Below, piece after piece: positions 6,077 to 13,499 of a stretch of DNA of 13,499 nucleotides. The first letter of the stretch is position 1; the number at the start of each line of letters is the position of its first letter. This DNA is from Planctomycetota bacterium. GTDB lineage: Bacteria > Planctomycetota > UBA11346. Location of the stretch: the NCBI GenBank assembly GCA_947440715.1, contig CANETI010000017.1:1-13499 (forward strand), read 5' to 3'. The position numbers and the translations under genes were made by a program. The notes beneath the pieces are model-generated. The model was given only the letters and a program-made list of their open reading frames with translations. It searched no databases and was not told where the DNA came from.

Positions 6077-6157
6077 GGAGGGAGACTATGCCGGGATATG
6101 ACATAAATGAAGCGACTTCCCCCATAGCCTCAGATGGAAATAGGGTAGACTAACACC
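6077..6157. promoter_or_regulatory. Divergent promoter region between the AraC regulator and PSD1 gene
   Basis: These 81 bases separate two divergent start codons and must hold both promoters. AGGGTAG about a dozen bases before 6158 may serve as ribosome-binding site for the PSD1 gene. No clear inverted or direct repeat that would mark an AraC operator could be picked out by eye. Confidence 0.5.
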
Positions 6158-9100
6158 ATGTCGCCAATAATCCCAACCTGTTTGTTATCCATTTTTGTGT
6201 CAATTGTCTCTGCCGTTGAAGTGGACAGAGAAGGATTGGCCTTTTTCGAACAAAAGATTCGGCCGGTATTAATCGAAAGTTGCTATGAATGTCATAGCGC
6301 GACCAAGAAGGTCAAAGCTGGCCTCCATCTCGATTATGCAGCGGGCTTATTAAAAGGCGGGGAAGCCGGTCCGGCCATCGTGCCAGGTGATCCGGAAAAG
6401 AGCCTGCTGATTAAAGCCATTCGCTATCACGAAGAAGATTTGGAAATGCCGCCAAAGAAGCGATTACCTGATGCGGTGGTCGAGGATTTTGTCACATGGA
6501 TTAAACGCGGTGCACCTGACCCACGCACAGAAGCACCGAATATTAAAACCGGAATAGACCCGGCCGTTATCGCGGCGCATTGGTCCTATCGCCCCTTGGT
6601 GAAACCCGCCATGCCTGTCATTCAAGACACTGCCTGGTCGCATGGTCCGATCGACCATTTTATTAAAGCGCGTCTAGAAGCTGAAAAAATCCCTGCGACC
6701 ATGCCCGCAGAGCGCACGGTATTACTGCGGCGGCTTTATCTCGATCTCACCGGTCTACCACCATCACCAGCAGATATTGATGCTTTTATTGCTGATACTT
6801 CCGCGCAAGCCGTAGAAAAAGTGGTTGATAAATTACTCGCTAGTCCGCGCTACGGAGAACGATGGGCACGGCATTGGTTAGATTTGGCCCGCTTTGCTGA
6901 GAGTCATGGCTATGAACAAGATTATGATCGACCATTTGCGTTTCATTATCGCGACTTCGTCATTCGTGCATTGAATGACGACATGCCCTATAATCAATTT
7001 GTGAGTTGGCAAATTGCAGGAGATGAAATTGCACCCACACAAATTGAAGCTTTACGCGCCACAGGTTTTACCGCTGCTGGTGTTTGGCCGACGCAAATTA
7101 CAAAAAATGAAGTGGCCAAAGCACGTTACGATGCTTTGGATGACATGCTGTCGACCACCTTTTCGACGGTTTTAGGCACTACGGTTGGCTGCTCGCGATG
7201 TCACGACCATAAATATGATCCGATCAGCCAACGCGATTATTATCATCTGCTGTCGACATTTACTTCGACGATCCGCAGCGATGTAGAACGTGACGTTACG
7301 CCAGCAGCCTTTGAAGTTGAAAAAATGCGATTTGATACGGAACACGCGCCATTAGAAGCTGCGGTTATTGCTTATGAGCAGAATGAATTGGCAGGTCGAT
7401 TAAAATCGGCAGAAGCCACGTTGGCAGATAAAGTAAGCTGGTTCGTAGCCGTTCCGAGCAAAAGTACGTCAGCGGGAAAAGCGACTTTTAAACCTCAAGA
7501 AGATGGATCGTTGTTAGTGAGCGGTAAAGAAACGACGCATGACACTTTTACTTTTATCATTGATACCGAACAGAAAGATATAACGGGAATTCGCATCGAT
7601 GCGCTGAGCAATAAATCATTGCCGCATGGTGGGCCAGGTCGGGCAAGTAATGGTAATTTCTGCCTCACGAATTTGACTGTGACAGCAAAAGATAAGAAGG
7701 CAAAGAAAGATGATAAACCAATTAAGGTCATCTTGATGGCACCTAAGGCGACGTTTGAACAAGAAGGCCTGCCAGTTAGCGCGACGATTGATGATGATGG
7801 GACATCTGGATGGGCGGTAGACCCGCAATTTGGCCGCGATCACGCTGCCGTATTCACCTTTACTGAACCGCTGGTTAATGCAGCCGGCACCACCCTGACG
7901 GTTACGTTACATTTCAATAATAATACCAATCACACCATTGGGCGGCCTCGAATTTCTCTGACTTCACGTGCGGTGGCGTTGGATGGTGAAGTTATGGACT
8001 ACGCTATTCATGAAGCGTTGCAAATCAGCGCAGCAAAACGCAGTGAAGAACAACAGCGCTTATTGGGGAAATGGCTTGGTCAGCAAGATCCAGGTTGGAA
8101 AGCCTTGCGCGCTAAAGCCGATGCTCATTTAAAGAATGAGCCACAGCGTGAGATCATTAAAATTATGGTCGCAACAGAAGGTGTGAAGGCCATTCGCCTG
8201 CATACCCAAGGCGATGATTTCTTTCCCGAAACGCATTTTTTGCGGCGCGGTGATCCTGACCAACAACAAGAAGTTATGCAGCAATCATTTTGGCCAGTGT
8301 TTATGGAAAAAGACGCCAGCCCATGGCAAACTAAACCACCAACTGGTTGGCATACGTCCTATCGCCGTCGTGCGATGGCGGCGTGGCTAACTGATGTTGA
8401 ACATGGTGCTGGCCGATTAGCTGCTCGTGTGATGGTCAATCGTCTGTGGCAACATTTAATGGGCAAGCCGATTGCCGCAACGCCGAGCGATATCGGATTG
8501 AATGGCGCTAAACCAACACACCCCGAATTAATAGATTGGATGGCAAGCGATCTCATCGCTGGAGGTTGGCATATAAAACCAATAATTCGCAATATTGTTT
8601 TGTCCGCAACTTATCAACAGGCAAGTAATACGTCACCTGCAACCCAGGCGGCTGATCCTGAGCGTAAGTGGTTCAGTAGTCAAAGTCGTCGCCGTTTAGA
8701 AGCTGAGGCTATCCGCGATACCCTGCTCACTATTAGCGGATTATTAGATGAGAAAATGTATGGATCAGGAACGCGCAACGAGCTCAGTAATCGTCGCAGT
8801 ATCTATTTTACGGTAAAACGCAGTGCCTTAATGCCGTTTCTCACAACGTTTGATTTCCCGGAACCATTGCAAAGTGTCGATGTTCGTCCCTCCACCACCA
8901 TCGCCCCGCAAGCACTGGCTTTATTAAATAATAAGCAAGCACGTCTCTGGGCAGAAGGCTTCGCAAGTCGTCTTGCTGCTGCGAGCGATGATGCGGCCTT
9001 AGTTGGTATGGCATGGCGAATGGCACTTGGACGTTTGCCAAATAATCAGGAAAAGAAAGAAGCGCTAGCTTTTATAACGCAACAGATCAGTGAGCGCGGT

Positions 9101-9175
9101 GGTGATCGACGACTTGCCTTGGTCGATTTTGCCCATGTCGTGTTGTGTTTAAATGACGTCATTTACGTGCACTAA
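6158..9175 (+). CDS. PSD1 and planctomycete cytochrome C domain protein (DUF1549/DUF1553)
   Basis: This 1005-residue exported protein has the order found almost only in PVC bacteria. A signal peptide spans residues 1-19. A planctomycete-type cytochrome c domain covers about 25-122, with the haem site C42-YE-C45-H46 and M97 in EMPP as likely axial ligand. DUF1549 covers about 160-375 (TVLLRRLYLDLTGLPPSPAD, RYGERWARHWLDLARFAES), including a second CxxCH (C345-SR-C348-H349 in GCSRCHDHKYDPI). A beta-rich region at about 440-620 may be a binding module, and DUF1553 runs from about 730 to 1000 (ARVMVNRLWQHLMG, LEAEAIRDTLL, QALALLNN). The usual partner, a DUF1501 gene, starts 15 bases after its stop. 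It probably acts in the periplasm; the reaction is unknown, with a redox or glycan-related role suggested by genomic neighbours in this phylum. Length and motifs are complete. Confidence 0.93.
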   Translation: MSPIIPTCLLSIFVSIVSAVEVDREGLAFFEQKIRPVLIESCYECHSATKKVKAGLHLDYAAGLLKGGEAGPAIVPGDPEKSLLIKAIRYHEEDLEMPPKKRLPDAVVEDFVTWIKRGAPDPRTEAPNIKTGIDPAVIAAHWSYRPLVKPAMPVIQDTAWSHGPIDHFIKARLEAEKIPATMPAERTVLLRRLYLDLTGLPPSPADIDAFIADTSAQAVEKVVDKLLASPRYGERWARHWLDLARFAESHGYEQDYDRPFAFHYRDFVIRALNDDMPYNQFVSWQIAGDEIAPTQIEALRATGFTAAGVWPTQITKNEVAKARYDALDDMLSTTFSTVLGTTVGCSRCHDHKYDPISQRDYYHLLSTFTSTIRSDVERDVTPAAFEVEKMRFDTEHAPLEAAVIAYEQNELAGRLKSAEATLADKVSWFVAVPSKSTSAGKATFKPQEDGSLLVSGKETTHDTFTFIIDTEQKDITGIRIDALSNKSLPHGGPGRASNGNFCLTNLTVTAKDKKAKKDDKPIKVILMAPKATFEQEGLPVSATIDDDGTSGWAVDPQFGRDHAAVFTFTEPLVNAAGTTLTVTLHFNNNTNHTIGRPRISLTSRAVALDGEVMDYAIHEALQISAAKRSEEQQRLLGKWLGQQDPGWKALRAKADAHLKNEPQREIIKIMVATEGVKAIRLHTQGDDFFPETHFLRRGDPDQQQEVMQQSFWPVFMEKDASPWQTKPPTGWHTSYRRRAMAAWLTDVEHGAGRLAARVMVNRLWQHLMGKPIAATPSDIGLNGAKPTHPELIDWMASDLIAGGWHIKPIIRNIVLSATYQQASNTSPATQAADPERKWFSSQSRRRLEAEAIRDTLLTISGLLDEKMYGSGTRNELSNRRSIYFTVKRSALMPFLTTFDFPEPLQSVDVRPSTTIAPQALALLNNKQARLWAEGFASRLAAASDDAALVGMAWRMALGRLPNNQEKKEALAFITQQISERGGDRRLALVDFAHVVLCLNDVIYVH

Positions 9176-9190
9176 GTGCAGGAGTCCCCA

Positions 9191-10609
9191 ATGTTCAATC
9201 GACGTGAATTATTCAAAAAAGCCGGTGGCGGCATGGGCATGTTGGCGCTGGCTAGCTTGCTTCAGGATCAACGATTATTGGCGGGCGAAGGCAGTAATCC
9301 ATTGGCCGCTAAGCCGAGTCATTTTCCCACCAAAGCGAAATCAGTGATCTGGTTATTTATGAATGGTGGCCCCAGTCATATTGATACCTTCGATTACAAA
9401 CCAGAATTAGATAAACGAGACGGCCAGGAATTAGCTGGGTTAGATACCAATACGGGCTTTTTTACCGATCAAGTCGGCCCTTTAATGAAGTCGCCATTTG
9501 CCTTTAAACAACATGGGCAAAGTGGCTCATGGGTGTCAGAAATATTTCCGGAAATGTCTAAGCAAGTCGACAAGATGGCATTCTTGCACGGCTGTTGGAC
9601 CGATTCCAATAATCATGCTCCAGCCTTATTAAAAATAAACTCTGGCATGTCACGCATGGGTTTTCCTAGTTTCGGGTCTTGGTTAACCTACGGCATTGGT
9701 AGCGAAAGCCGTGATTTGCCTGCGTTTGTCGTCATGTACGATCCCAAAGGACGCGGAGTCCCTAAAGGCCATGCAACCAATTGGGGCGCTGGTTTTTTAC
9801 CGAGCATCTATCAAGGCACCGCTTTGCGTCCAACCGGAGAACCGATTAATGATTTAAATCGAGCGAAGGATGTTGATGAAAAGCAACAACGCCGCCAACT
9901 TGATTTAATTGGCAAATTAGGGCATGCGAGCACCAAGGGTGATGCGGAATTAGAAGCGCGCATTGAAAGTTTTGAGCTCGCTTATCGCATGCAGTCGGCA
10001 GCGCCGGAAGCAATCGACTTGGCAAGTGAACCCAAACATATTCAAGAGCTTTATGGCCTGAACGATGACCGTTGTGCTCATTATGGTCGTCAATGTTTGA
10101 TGGCACGGCGCATGGTCGAGCGCGGCGTGCGTTGCGTGCAAATTTATTCCGGCGGCATGGAAAATGAAAAGAGCTGGGATGGTCACACCAATATCGCAGG
10201 TAATCATCGCGGCTTTGCTGGCGAAACCGACAAGCCGATTGCTGGTTTATTAGCAGATTTGGCGCAACGTGGTTTATTGGACGAAACCCTCGTTGTTTGG
10301 GGTGGTGAATTTGGTCGCCTGCCAGTGGTGCAGCGAGCCAAAAATAGCGCTGCCACCGGACGTGATCATAATCCGCATGCGTTTACCACGTGGATGGCCG
10401 GCGCGGGCATCAAAGCTGGTGTCCATCATGGCAGCACGGACGAAATCGGCCATAAAGCCGCGACTGGCAAAGTCAGTGTCCATGATTTACACGCGACCAT
10501 TTTACACCTGATGGGTTTGAATCACGAACGCTTGACGTATCGTTTTAATGGTCGCGATTATCGATTGACCGATGTAGAAGGGGAAGTGGTCAAAGCGATA
10601 TTGGCCTGA
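9191..10609 (+). CDS. DUF1501 domain protein, Tat-type signal
   Basis: This 472-residue protein starts at the ATG at 9191, preceded by GCAGGAG; an in-frame GTG at 9176 abuts the previous stop and is less likely. The N-terminus MFNRRELFKKAGGG, followed by a hydrophobic stretch MGMLALASLL, is a twin-arginine-type signal. The body has the DUF1501 hallmarks: VIWLFMNGGPSHIDTFDYKP (about 48-67), GMSRMGFPSFGSWLTYG, QIYSGGMEN, LVVWGGEFGRLPVVQ and GRDHNPHAFTTWMAGAGIK, ending with HDLHATILHLMGLNHERLTY. DUF1501 belongs to the alkaline phosphatase/sulfatase-like fold, but many members lack an experimentally known substrate. It is co-transcribed with the PSD1 gene (15-base gap), a standard PVC pair. Tat export suggests it folds, perhaps with metal, before crossing the membrane. 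Confidence 0.92.
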   Translation: MFNRRELFKKAGGGMGMLALASLLQDQRLLAGEGSNPLAAKPSHFPTKAKSVIWLFMNGGPSHIDTFDYKPELDKRDGQELAGLDTNTGFFTDQVGPLMKSPFAFKQHGQSGSWVSEIFPEMSKQVDKMAFLHGCWTDSNNHAPALLKINSGMSRMGFPSFGSWLTYGIGSESRDLPAFVVMYDPKGRGVPKGHATNWGAGFLPSIYQGTALRPTGEPINDLNRAKDVDEKQQRRQLDLIGKLGHASTKGDAELEARIESFELAYRMQSAAPEAIDLASEPKHIQELYGLNDDRCAHYGRQCLMARRMVERGVRCVQIYSGGMENEKSWDGHTNIAGNHRGFAGETDKPIAGLLADLAQRGLLDETLVVWGGEFGRLPVVQRAKNSAATGRDHNPHAFTTWMAGAGIKAGVHHGSTDEIGHKAATGKVSVHDLHATILHLMGLNHERLTYRFNGRDYRLTDVEGEVVKAILA

Positions 10610-10627
10610 TGCCTGACGATTGCGTTT

Positions 10628-10648
10628 GATGTTAGGTTACATCTTTTT
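10628..10648 (+). terminator. Weak intrinsic terminator after the DUF1501 gene
   Basis: GATGT (10628-10632) pairs with ACATC (10639-10643) around TAGGTT and is followed directly by five T. The stem is short and AT-rich, so termination would be inefficient, but its place 19 bases after the stop fits. Confidence 0.35.
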
Positions 10649-10750
10649 GTATGATCAGTCGTATCTCTCGGTTCCGGCGCCCCAAACGTAAAGCACGCCA
10701 CCAACAGCGACTTCCTCATGACCATACTCATAACAAAGAATAACCACCAC

Positions 10751-12094
10751 ATGAAACTCGCCCTCACACTCTTCTCCGTTCTGCTGCTCGCGCCGATGGT
10801 GGCGCTGCACGCGGCGGATTCGACCGATCTTTTTGCACCTTACCTCGATGGCAAGGCGCCGGAGATTTTGCGCGAAGTGGCGTCAACCAATACCACACCG
10901 GAGAATATCACGGTGCGGCGCGTCGTCTTTCGCTCGCGGGATGATTCGGAAATCTTCGCGCTCGTCGCCACGCCGAAGACGACGGGGAAGCATCCGGGCA
11001 TGCTGGTGCTGCACGGTGGCGGGGGTAGCGCGGCGGTGGACCAGGCAATGGCCTGGGCACAGCGCGGTTATGTGGCTGTCGCTCCGGATTTGCCGGGCAT
11101 CGCCGACCCGAAGAAGCTCACGGATACGAAGGGCAAATGGAGTGCTTCGAACTATGGCGAAGGCCGCTGGGTGGCGACACCCGACGCCAGCGCCAGCGGA
11201 ACCTTCGATGCCGTGCTTGCGGCGATGAAGGCGCTTTACCTGTTGCGGGCACAGCCGGAGGTGGACCCGTCACGCATCGGGGTTGTGGGCATTTCGTGGG
11301 GTGGTTACATGACGACGATGGTCTGCGGACTTGCAGGCGATCAGGTGCGGGCAGGATTCGCGATCTACGGTTGCGGCTTCTTTGATTTAGGGAAATACGG
11401 GCAGGAGAAGAAGGAGGCCTACAATCCCAAGCTCCCGCAAACCAGCCTGGGAAGAATGCCCTCGGAGGAACGCGAGCGCTGGCTGAGTCAGCTCGATGCC
11501 GGTCGCCGTGTTCCCCACATGAAGGCCGCCTATTTTCTCGCCGCAGCCACCAACGACTTCTTCGGCTATGCCAGTGCCGCGCAGGCCACACTCGATGCCA
11601 TTCCCGGCGAGAAGAATCATGTTTTTGCGCCGAATGCCAATCACAAGATTCCGCTGCCCGGCGGCAGCGTGTTTGAAAAATCACCGGCCGTCCCGTTCAC
11701 GCCCACGGCCTTTCAGCCCTACCCCACGCCGAGCGGGAGCAAGGCCAACTGGCTGGCGATGGAGGTGCCCTATTTCGACCATCACCTCAAGGGCATCGGC
11801 CAACCGTTTCCCAAGGTGAGCGTGCAAAAGACCGGCGATTCTCATCTCGCCCGCTTGAGCATTACCGCCCCACATCCACTCACCAAAGTTGAGGTCTATT
11901 GGGCCAAGGCAACTCCGGCGGACCCAAGCGGTGAAGATTTCTTAAAGCGCGAATGGATCGCCCTGCCTGCTACCAAGACCGCCGACAATCTCCATGAGGC
12001 AAAACTTCCCGCCGAAGCCGCCGACTGGTTCGCCGTCGCGTCAGATGATCGTCCGGTGACGGTGTCGAGCGACTTGATCCGCATCGGGAAATGA
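10751..12094 (+). CDS. Secreted alpha/beta hydrolase (dienelactone hydrolase / acetylxylan esterase-like)
   Basis: From the ATG at 10751 this is a 447-residue protein with a signal peptide (MKLALTLFSVLLLAPMVALH, then AA). An in-frame ATG at 10718 would put 11 polar residues before the hydrophobic core and is less likely. The fold is an alpha/beta hydrolase: oxyanion segment LVLHGGGG (86-92), nucleophile elbow GISWGG with Ser182, a probable acid Asp269 in AATNDFF and His298 in NANHKI. The C-terminal 100 residues (VSVQKTGDSHLARLSI onward) form a beta-rich accessory part that may contact substrate. Family knowledge points to cleavage of acyl esters, possibly on polysaccharides; the substrate is not visible. 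GC content and codon choice are clearly higher-GC than in all genes to its left. Its stop overlaps an ATG of the next reading frame by ATGA. Confidence 0.85.
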   Translation: MKLALTLFSVLLLAPMVALHAADSTDLFAPYLDGKAPEILREVASTNTTPENITVRRVVFRSRDDSEIFALVATPKTTGKHPGMLVLHGGGGSAAVDQAMAWAQRGYVAVAPDLPGIADPKKLTDTKGKWSASNYGEGRWVATPDASASGTFDAVLAAMKALYLLRAQPEVDPSRIGVVGISWGGYMTTMVCGLAGDQVRAGFAIYGCGFFDLGKYGQEKKEAYNPKLPQTSLGRMPSEERERWLSQLDAGRRVPHMKAAYFLAAATNDFFGYASAAQATLDAIPGEKNHVFAPNANHKIPLPGGSVFEKSPAVPFTPTAFQPYPTPSGSKANWLAMEVPYFDHHLKGIGQPFPKVSVQKTGDSHLARLSITAPHPLTKVEVYWAKATPADPSGEDFLKREWIALPATKTADNLHEAKLPAEAADWFAVASDDRPVTVSSDLIRIGK

Positions 12095-12126
12095 CCAAGC
12101 CACGCTCCATCGTAGAAGCATCTCTC

Positions 12127-12300
12127 ATGAACCCATTCCCGATTCGCCCATTTCTCCTTGCCGCAATGGGCCTTGCCGCACTTGTCCCCGGCCTGCCTGC
12201 GGTCTCGGCAAGGTCGCCAGCCGAACTTGTTCCCCTCAATCCGGCTTCGCCCAATTTACGCGAGCGATGCCTGGAAGCAGCGCACCGTCGGCACTTTTGA
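12127..12300 (+). pseudogene. Detached 5' end of the SGNH esterase gene (signal peptide, then in-frame stop)
   Basis: The frame opening at 12091 (ATGA overlap with the hydrolase stop) or more likely at 12127 encodes a good signal peptide, MNPFPIRPFLLAAMGLAALV followed by PGLPAVSA, and then about 30 residues to a TGA at 12298. The esterase body continues in the same frame after this stop. Between about 12250 and 12305 the +1 frame reads more like protein (PIYASDAWKQRTVGTFESA) and would join sensibly to LNAWMEIQRK in the original frame. That pattern suggests one extra base near 12250 and one missing base near 12305. These may be true mutations that inactivate secretion of the esterase, or assembly errors. 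The frames and the stop are seen; the indels are inferred. Confidence 0.6.
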
Positions 12301-12306
12301 GAGCGC

Positions 12307-13311
12307 TTGAATGCGTGGATGGAGATTCAGCGCAAACTCCCGCTCAATCCGCCGCCGCCGCCGAAGCCCAATGATGTGGACAAGCTCGCGAAGCAGGAGC
12401 CGGCAGCGGTGCTCGCACGCAGCGAGACGCAGGGCGACAAGATTGTTCTGCATTTCACCAATACGCACGGCGGCCTGAAGGCGAAGAGCGGCGAGTTGAA
12501 AGGCTTCGCCATCGCGTCGTCCATCTATCGCTGGGTGTGGGCGGATGCGCGGATCGAAGGCGACACCATCATCGTCTCCGCGCCCTTCCGCACCGACACG
12601 CATTTCGCACTCACCGATTTGAACCTCGAACCGAGCGCCGAAGTGCTGCGCTACAAGCCGCGGACTGACTTCGGTATGGAAGACCCGCGCCTGCCGCGCG
12701 TGCTCATCATCGGCGACAGCATCTCCGGTCACTATCTTCCCGAAGTGCGCGAACGGATGCGCGGCAAGGTTAATATCAACGTCGAGTCCAGCTCGTCCGT
12801 ACGCTATCCGATGGACAAGTATCGTTGGTCAAGACTTGTCCCCCGTTTCTACCGCAGCGACTACGCCACCAAAAACAATGACTTGAAGGACTTCCTTACC
12901 GAGCAAGGCCCGTTCGACATCGTGCATTTCAACAACGGCATCCATAACTTTGCCGGCGCCAATCCCGGCGACGAAATGCCCTACGCCGAGCAACTCCGCA
13001 AAGTCGTCGCCATCATCCGCGCCTCGGGTGCCGTCTGTCTCTTCGCCAACTCCACCGGCACCGTCGCCGACAACACCATCCCGAAATCGCCGCGCTACCT
13101 CTCAAACTGCCTCGCCTTCAACGCCGCCGCCGAAGCCGTGATGAAAGAGCTGAACGTCCCCGTCACCGACATCCACGGCCTCATCCAGCCGCGCATCAAA
13201 GAACTCATCAGCGCCGATCTCATCCACACCAACTCAGAAGCAGACCAGATGATCGCAGACCTCATCGCAAAAAGACTGACCGAAACGCTGGCAGCGCTTC
13301 CGAAACGATGA
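12307..13311 (+). CDS. SGNH/GDSL-type esterase body with sialate O-acetylesterase-like N-terminal segment
   Basis: The open frame gives 334 residues from a TTG at 12307, or 330 from an ATG at 12319; neither has a proper signal peptide, which lies upstream past a stop. Residues 36-95 (GDKIVLHFTNTHGGLKAKSG, ELKGFAIAS, RWVWADARIEGDTIIV, APFRTD) resemble the C-terminal end of sialate O-acetylesterases. Residues 130-330 are an SGNH hydrolase: block I RVLIIGDSISGHY with Ser138, an Asn in block III (FNNGIHN, 208-214) and the DLIH block V with Asp304 and His307, so the catalytic set appears intact. A proline-rich linker (NPPPPPKPND) precedes it. The gene lies in the GC-rich hydrolase block, and its stop overlaps the next start by ATGA. 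Likely a carbohydrate esterase; it is probably not secreted unless the 5' break is an assembly error. Confidence 0.75.
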   Translation: MNAWMEIQRKLPLNPPPPPKPNDVDKLAKQEPAAVLARSETQGDKIVLHFTNTHGGLKAKSGELKGFAIASSIYRWVWADARIEGDTIIVSAPFRTDTHFALTDLNLEPSAEVLRYKPRTDFGMEDPRLPRVLIIGDSISGHYLPEVRERMRGKVNINVESSSSVRYPMDKYRWSRLVPRFYRSDYATKNNDLKDFLTEQGPFDIVHFNNGIHNFAGANPGDEMPYAEQLRKVVAIIRASGAVCLFANSTGTVADNTIPKSPRYLSNCLAFNAAAEAVMKELNVPVTDIHGLIQPRIKELISADLIHTNSEADQMIADLIAKRLTETLAALPKR

Positions 13312-13499
13312 ACATGAAACACCTCATCATCAGCGCACTCCTCCTCGGCAGCCTGCTCCAGGCCGCCGAGCCCCAGCGCTATGATCTCGCCAAACGGGCC
13401 AGCGAGATCGATCCCCGTGCTAAGGAGCATCCCGCGATCAAGTTCACCTTCACGGATGACAAAGGCAAACCTGCCGATCTCCAGCATGCGGTGGTGGAC
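13308..13499 (+). CDS. Exported protein, N-terminal part (runs off right edge)
   Basis: An ATG at 13308, overlapping the esterase stop as ATGA, opens a frame of 64 codons to the window edge without a stop. A second ATG two codons on is equally possible. The product begins with a clear signal peptide (MNMKHLIISALLLGSLLQAA, with cleavage about there) followed by a charged segment (EPQRYDLAKRASEIDPRAKE). The visible part is too short for a family call. Base composition and coupling place it in the same operon as the two hydrolases upstream, so another secreted hydrolase is a fair guess but not supported by any motif. Confidence 0.7.
   Translation, partial: MNMKHLIISALLLGSLLQAAEPQRYDLAKRASEIDPRAKEHPAIKFTFTDDKGKPADLQHAVVD

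Noticed and set aside
11118..11684. 188-residue minus-strand ORF opposite the alpha/beta hydrolase
   Set aside because: Arg/Ser-rich shadow frame typical of GC-rich coding DNA; the plus strand has the catalytic triad and signal peptide.

Overview
The window (13,499 bases) most likely comes from a bacterium of the Planctomycetes-Verrucomicrobia-Lentisphaerae (PVC) group. The reason is a linked pair at 6158-10609: a large secreted protein with a planctomycete-type cytochrome c domain plus DUF1549/DUF1553 (PSD1), followed by a Tat-type DUF1501 protein. That pairing is typical of this superphylum; the class cannot be fixed from sequence reading alone. No rRNA, tRNA, CRISPR array, transposase or integrase was seen.

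Layout. (1) 1-631, minus strand: the N-terminal part of a secreted M6-family (immune inhibitor A-like) metalloprotease that runs off the left edge. (2) 632-1345: about 700 bases without a convincing gene. (3) 1346-5147, plus strand: a bufferin-type metallophore locus, in the order ECF sigma factor, zinc-finger anti-sigma factor, BufA2-like Cys-rich precursor peptide (four exact-length 19-residue repeats, 12 cysteines), DUF692/MNIO maturase BufB, DUF2063 partner BufC and a DoxX membrane protein. Three hairpins lie between the precursor and its maturase. (4) 5234-6076, minus strand: an AraC-family regulator, divergent from (5) 6158-10609, the PSD1/cytochrome and DUF1501 pair. (6) 10751 to the right edge: a visibly GC-richer block of secreted hydrolases joined by 4-base ATGA overlaps: an alpha/beta hydrolase, an SGNH esterase whose 5' end is broken by a stop and probable frameshifts, and the start of a third exported protein.

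How it works together (inference from known families). The sigma/anti-sigma pair probably senses metal or thiol stress and switches on the bufferin genes. BufB with BufC modifies cysteines of the precursor, which is then exported and binds copper or a similar soft metal in the periplasm; DoxX is the usual membrane companion. The AraC protein is well placed to control the PSD1-DUF1501 pair, whose biochemical role is unknown but which in PVC bacteria is commonly found near polysaccharide and ester-cleaving enzymes. The GC-rich hydrolase block fits carbohydrate de-esterification, but its composition suggests a separate evolutionary origin.

The most interesting parts are the four-repeat bufferin precursor with its own ECF switch in a PVC-like background, the hairpin-rich bufA-bufB spacer, the composition break near 10.6-10.75 kb, and the broken SGNH esterase carrying a sialate-O-acetylesterase-like segment.
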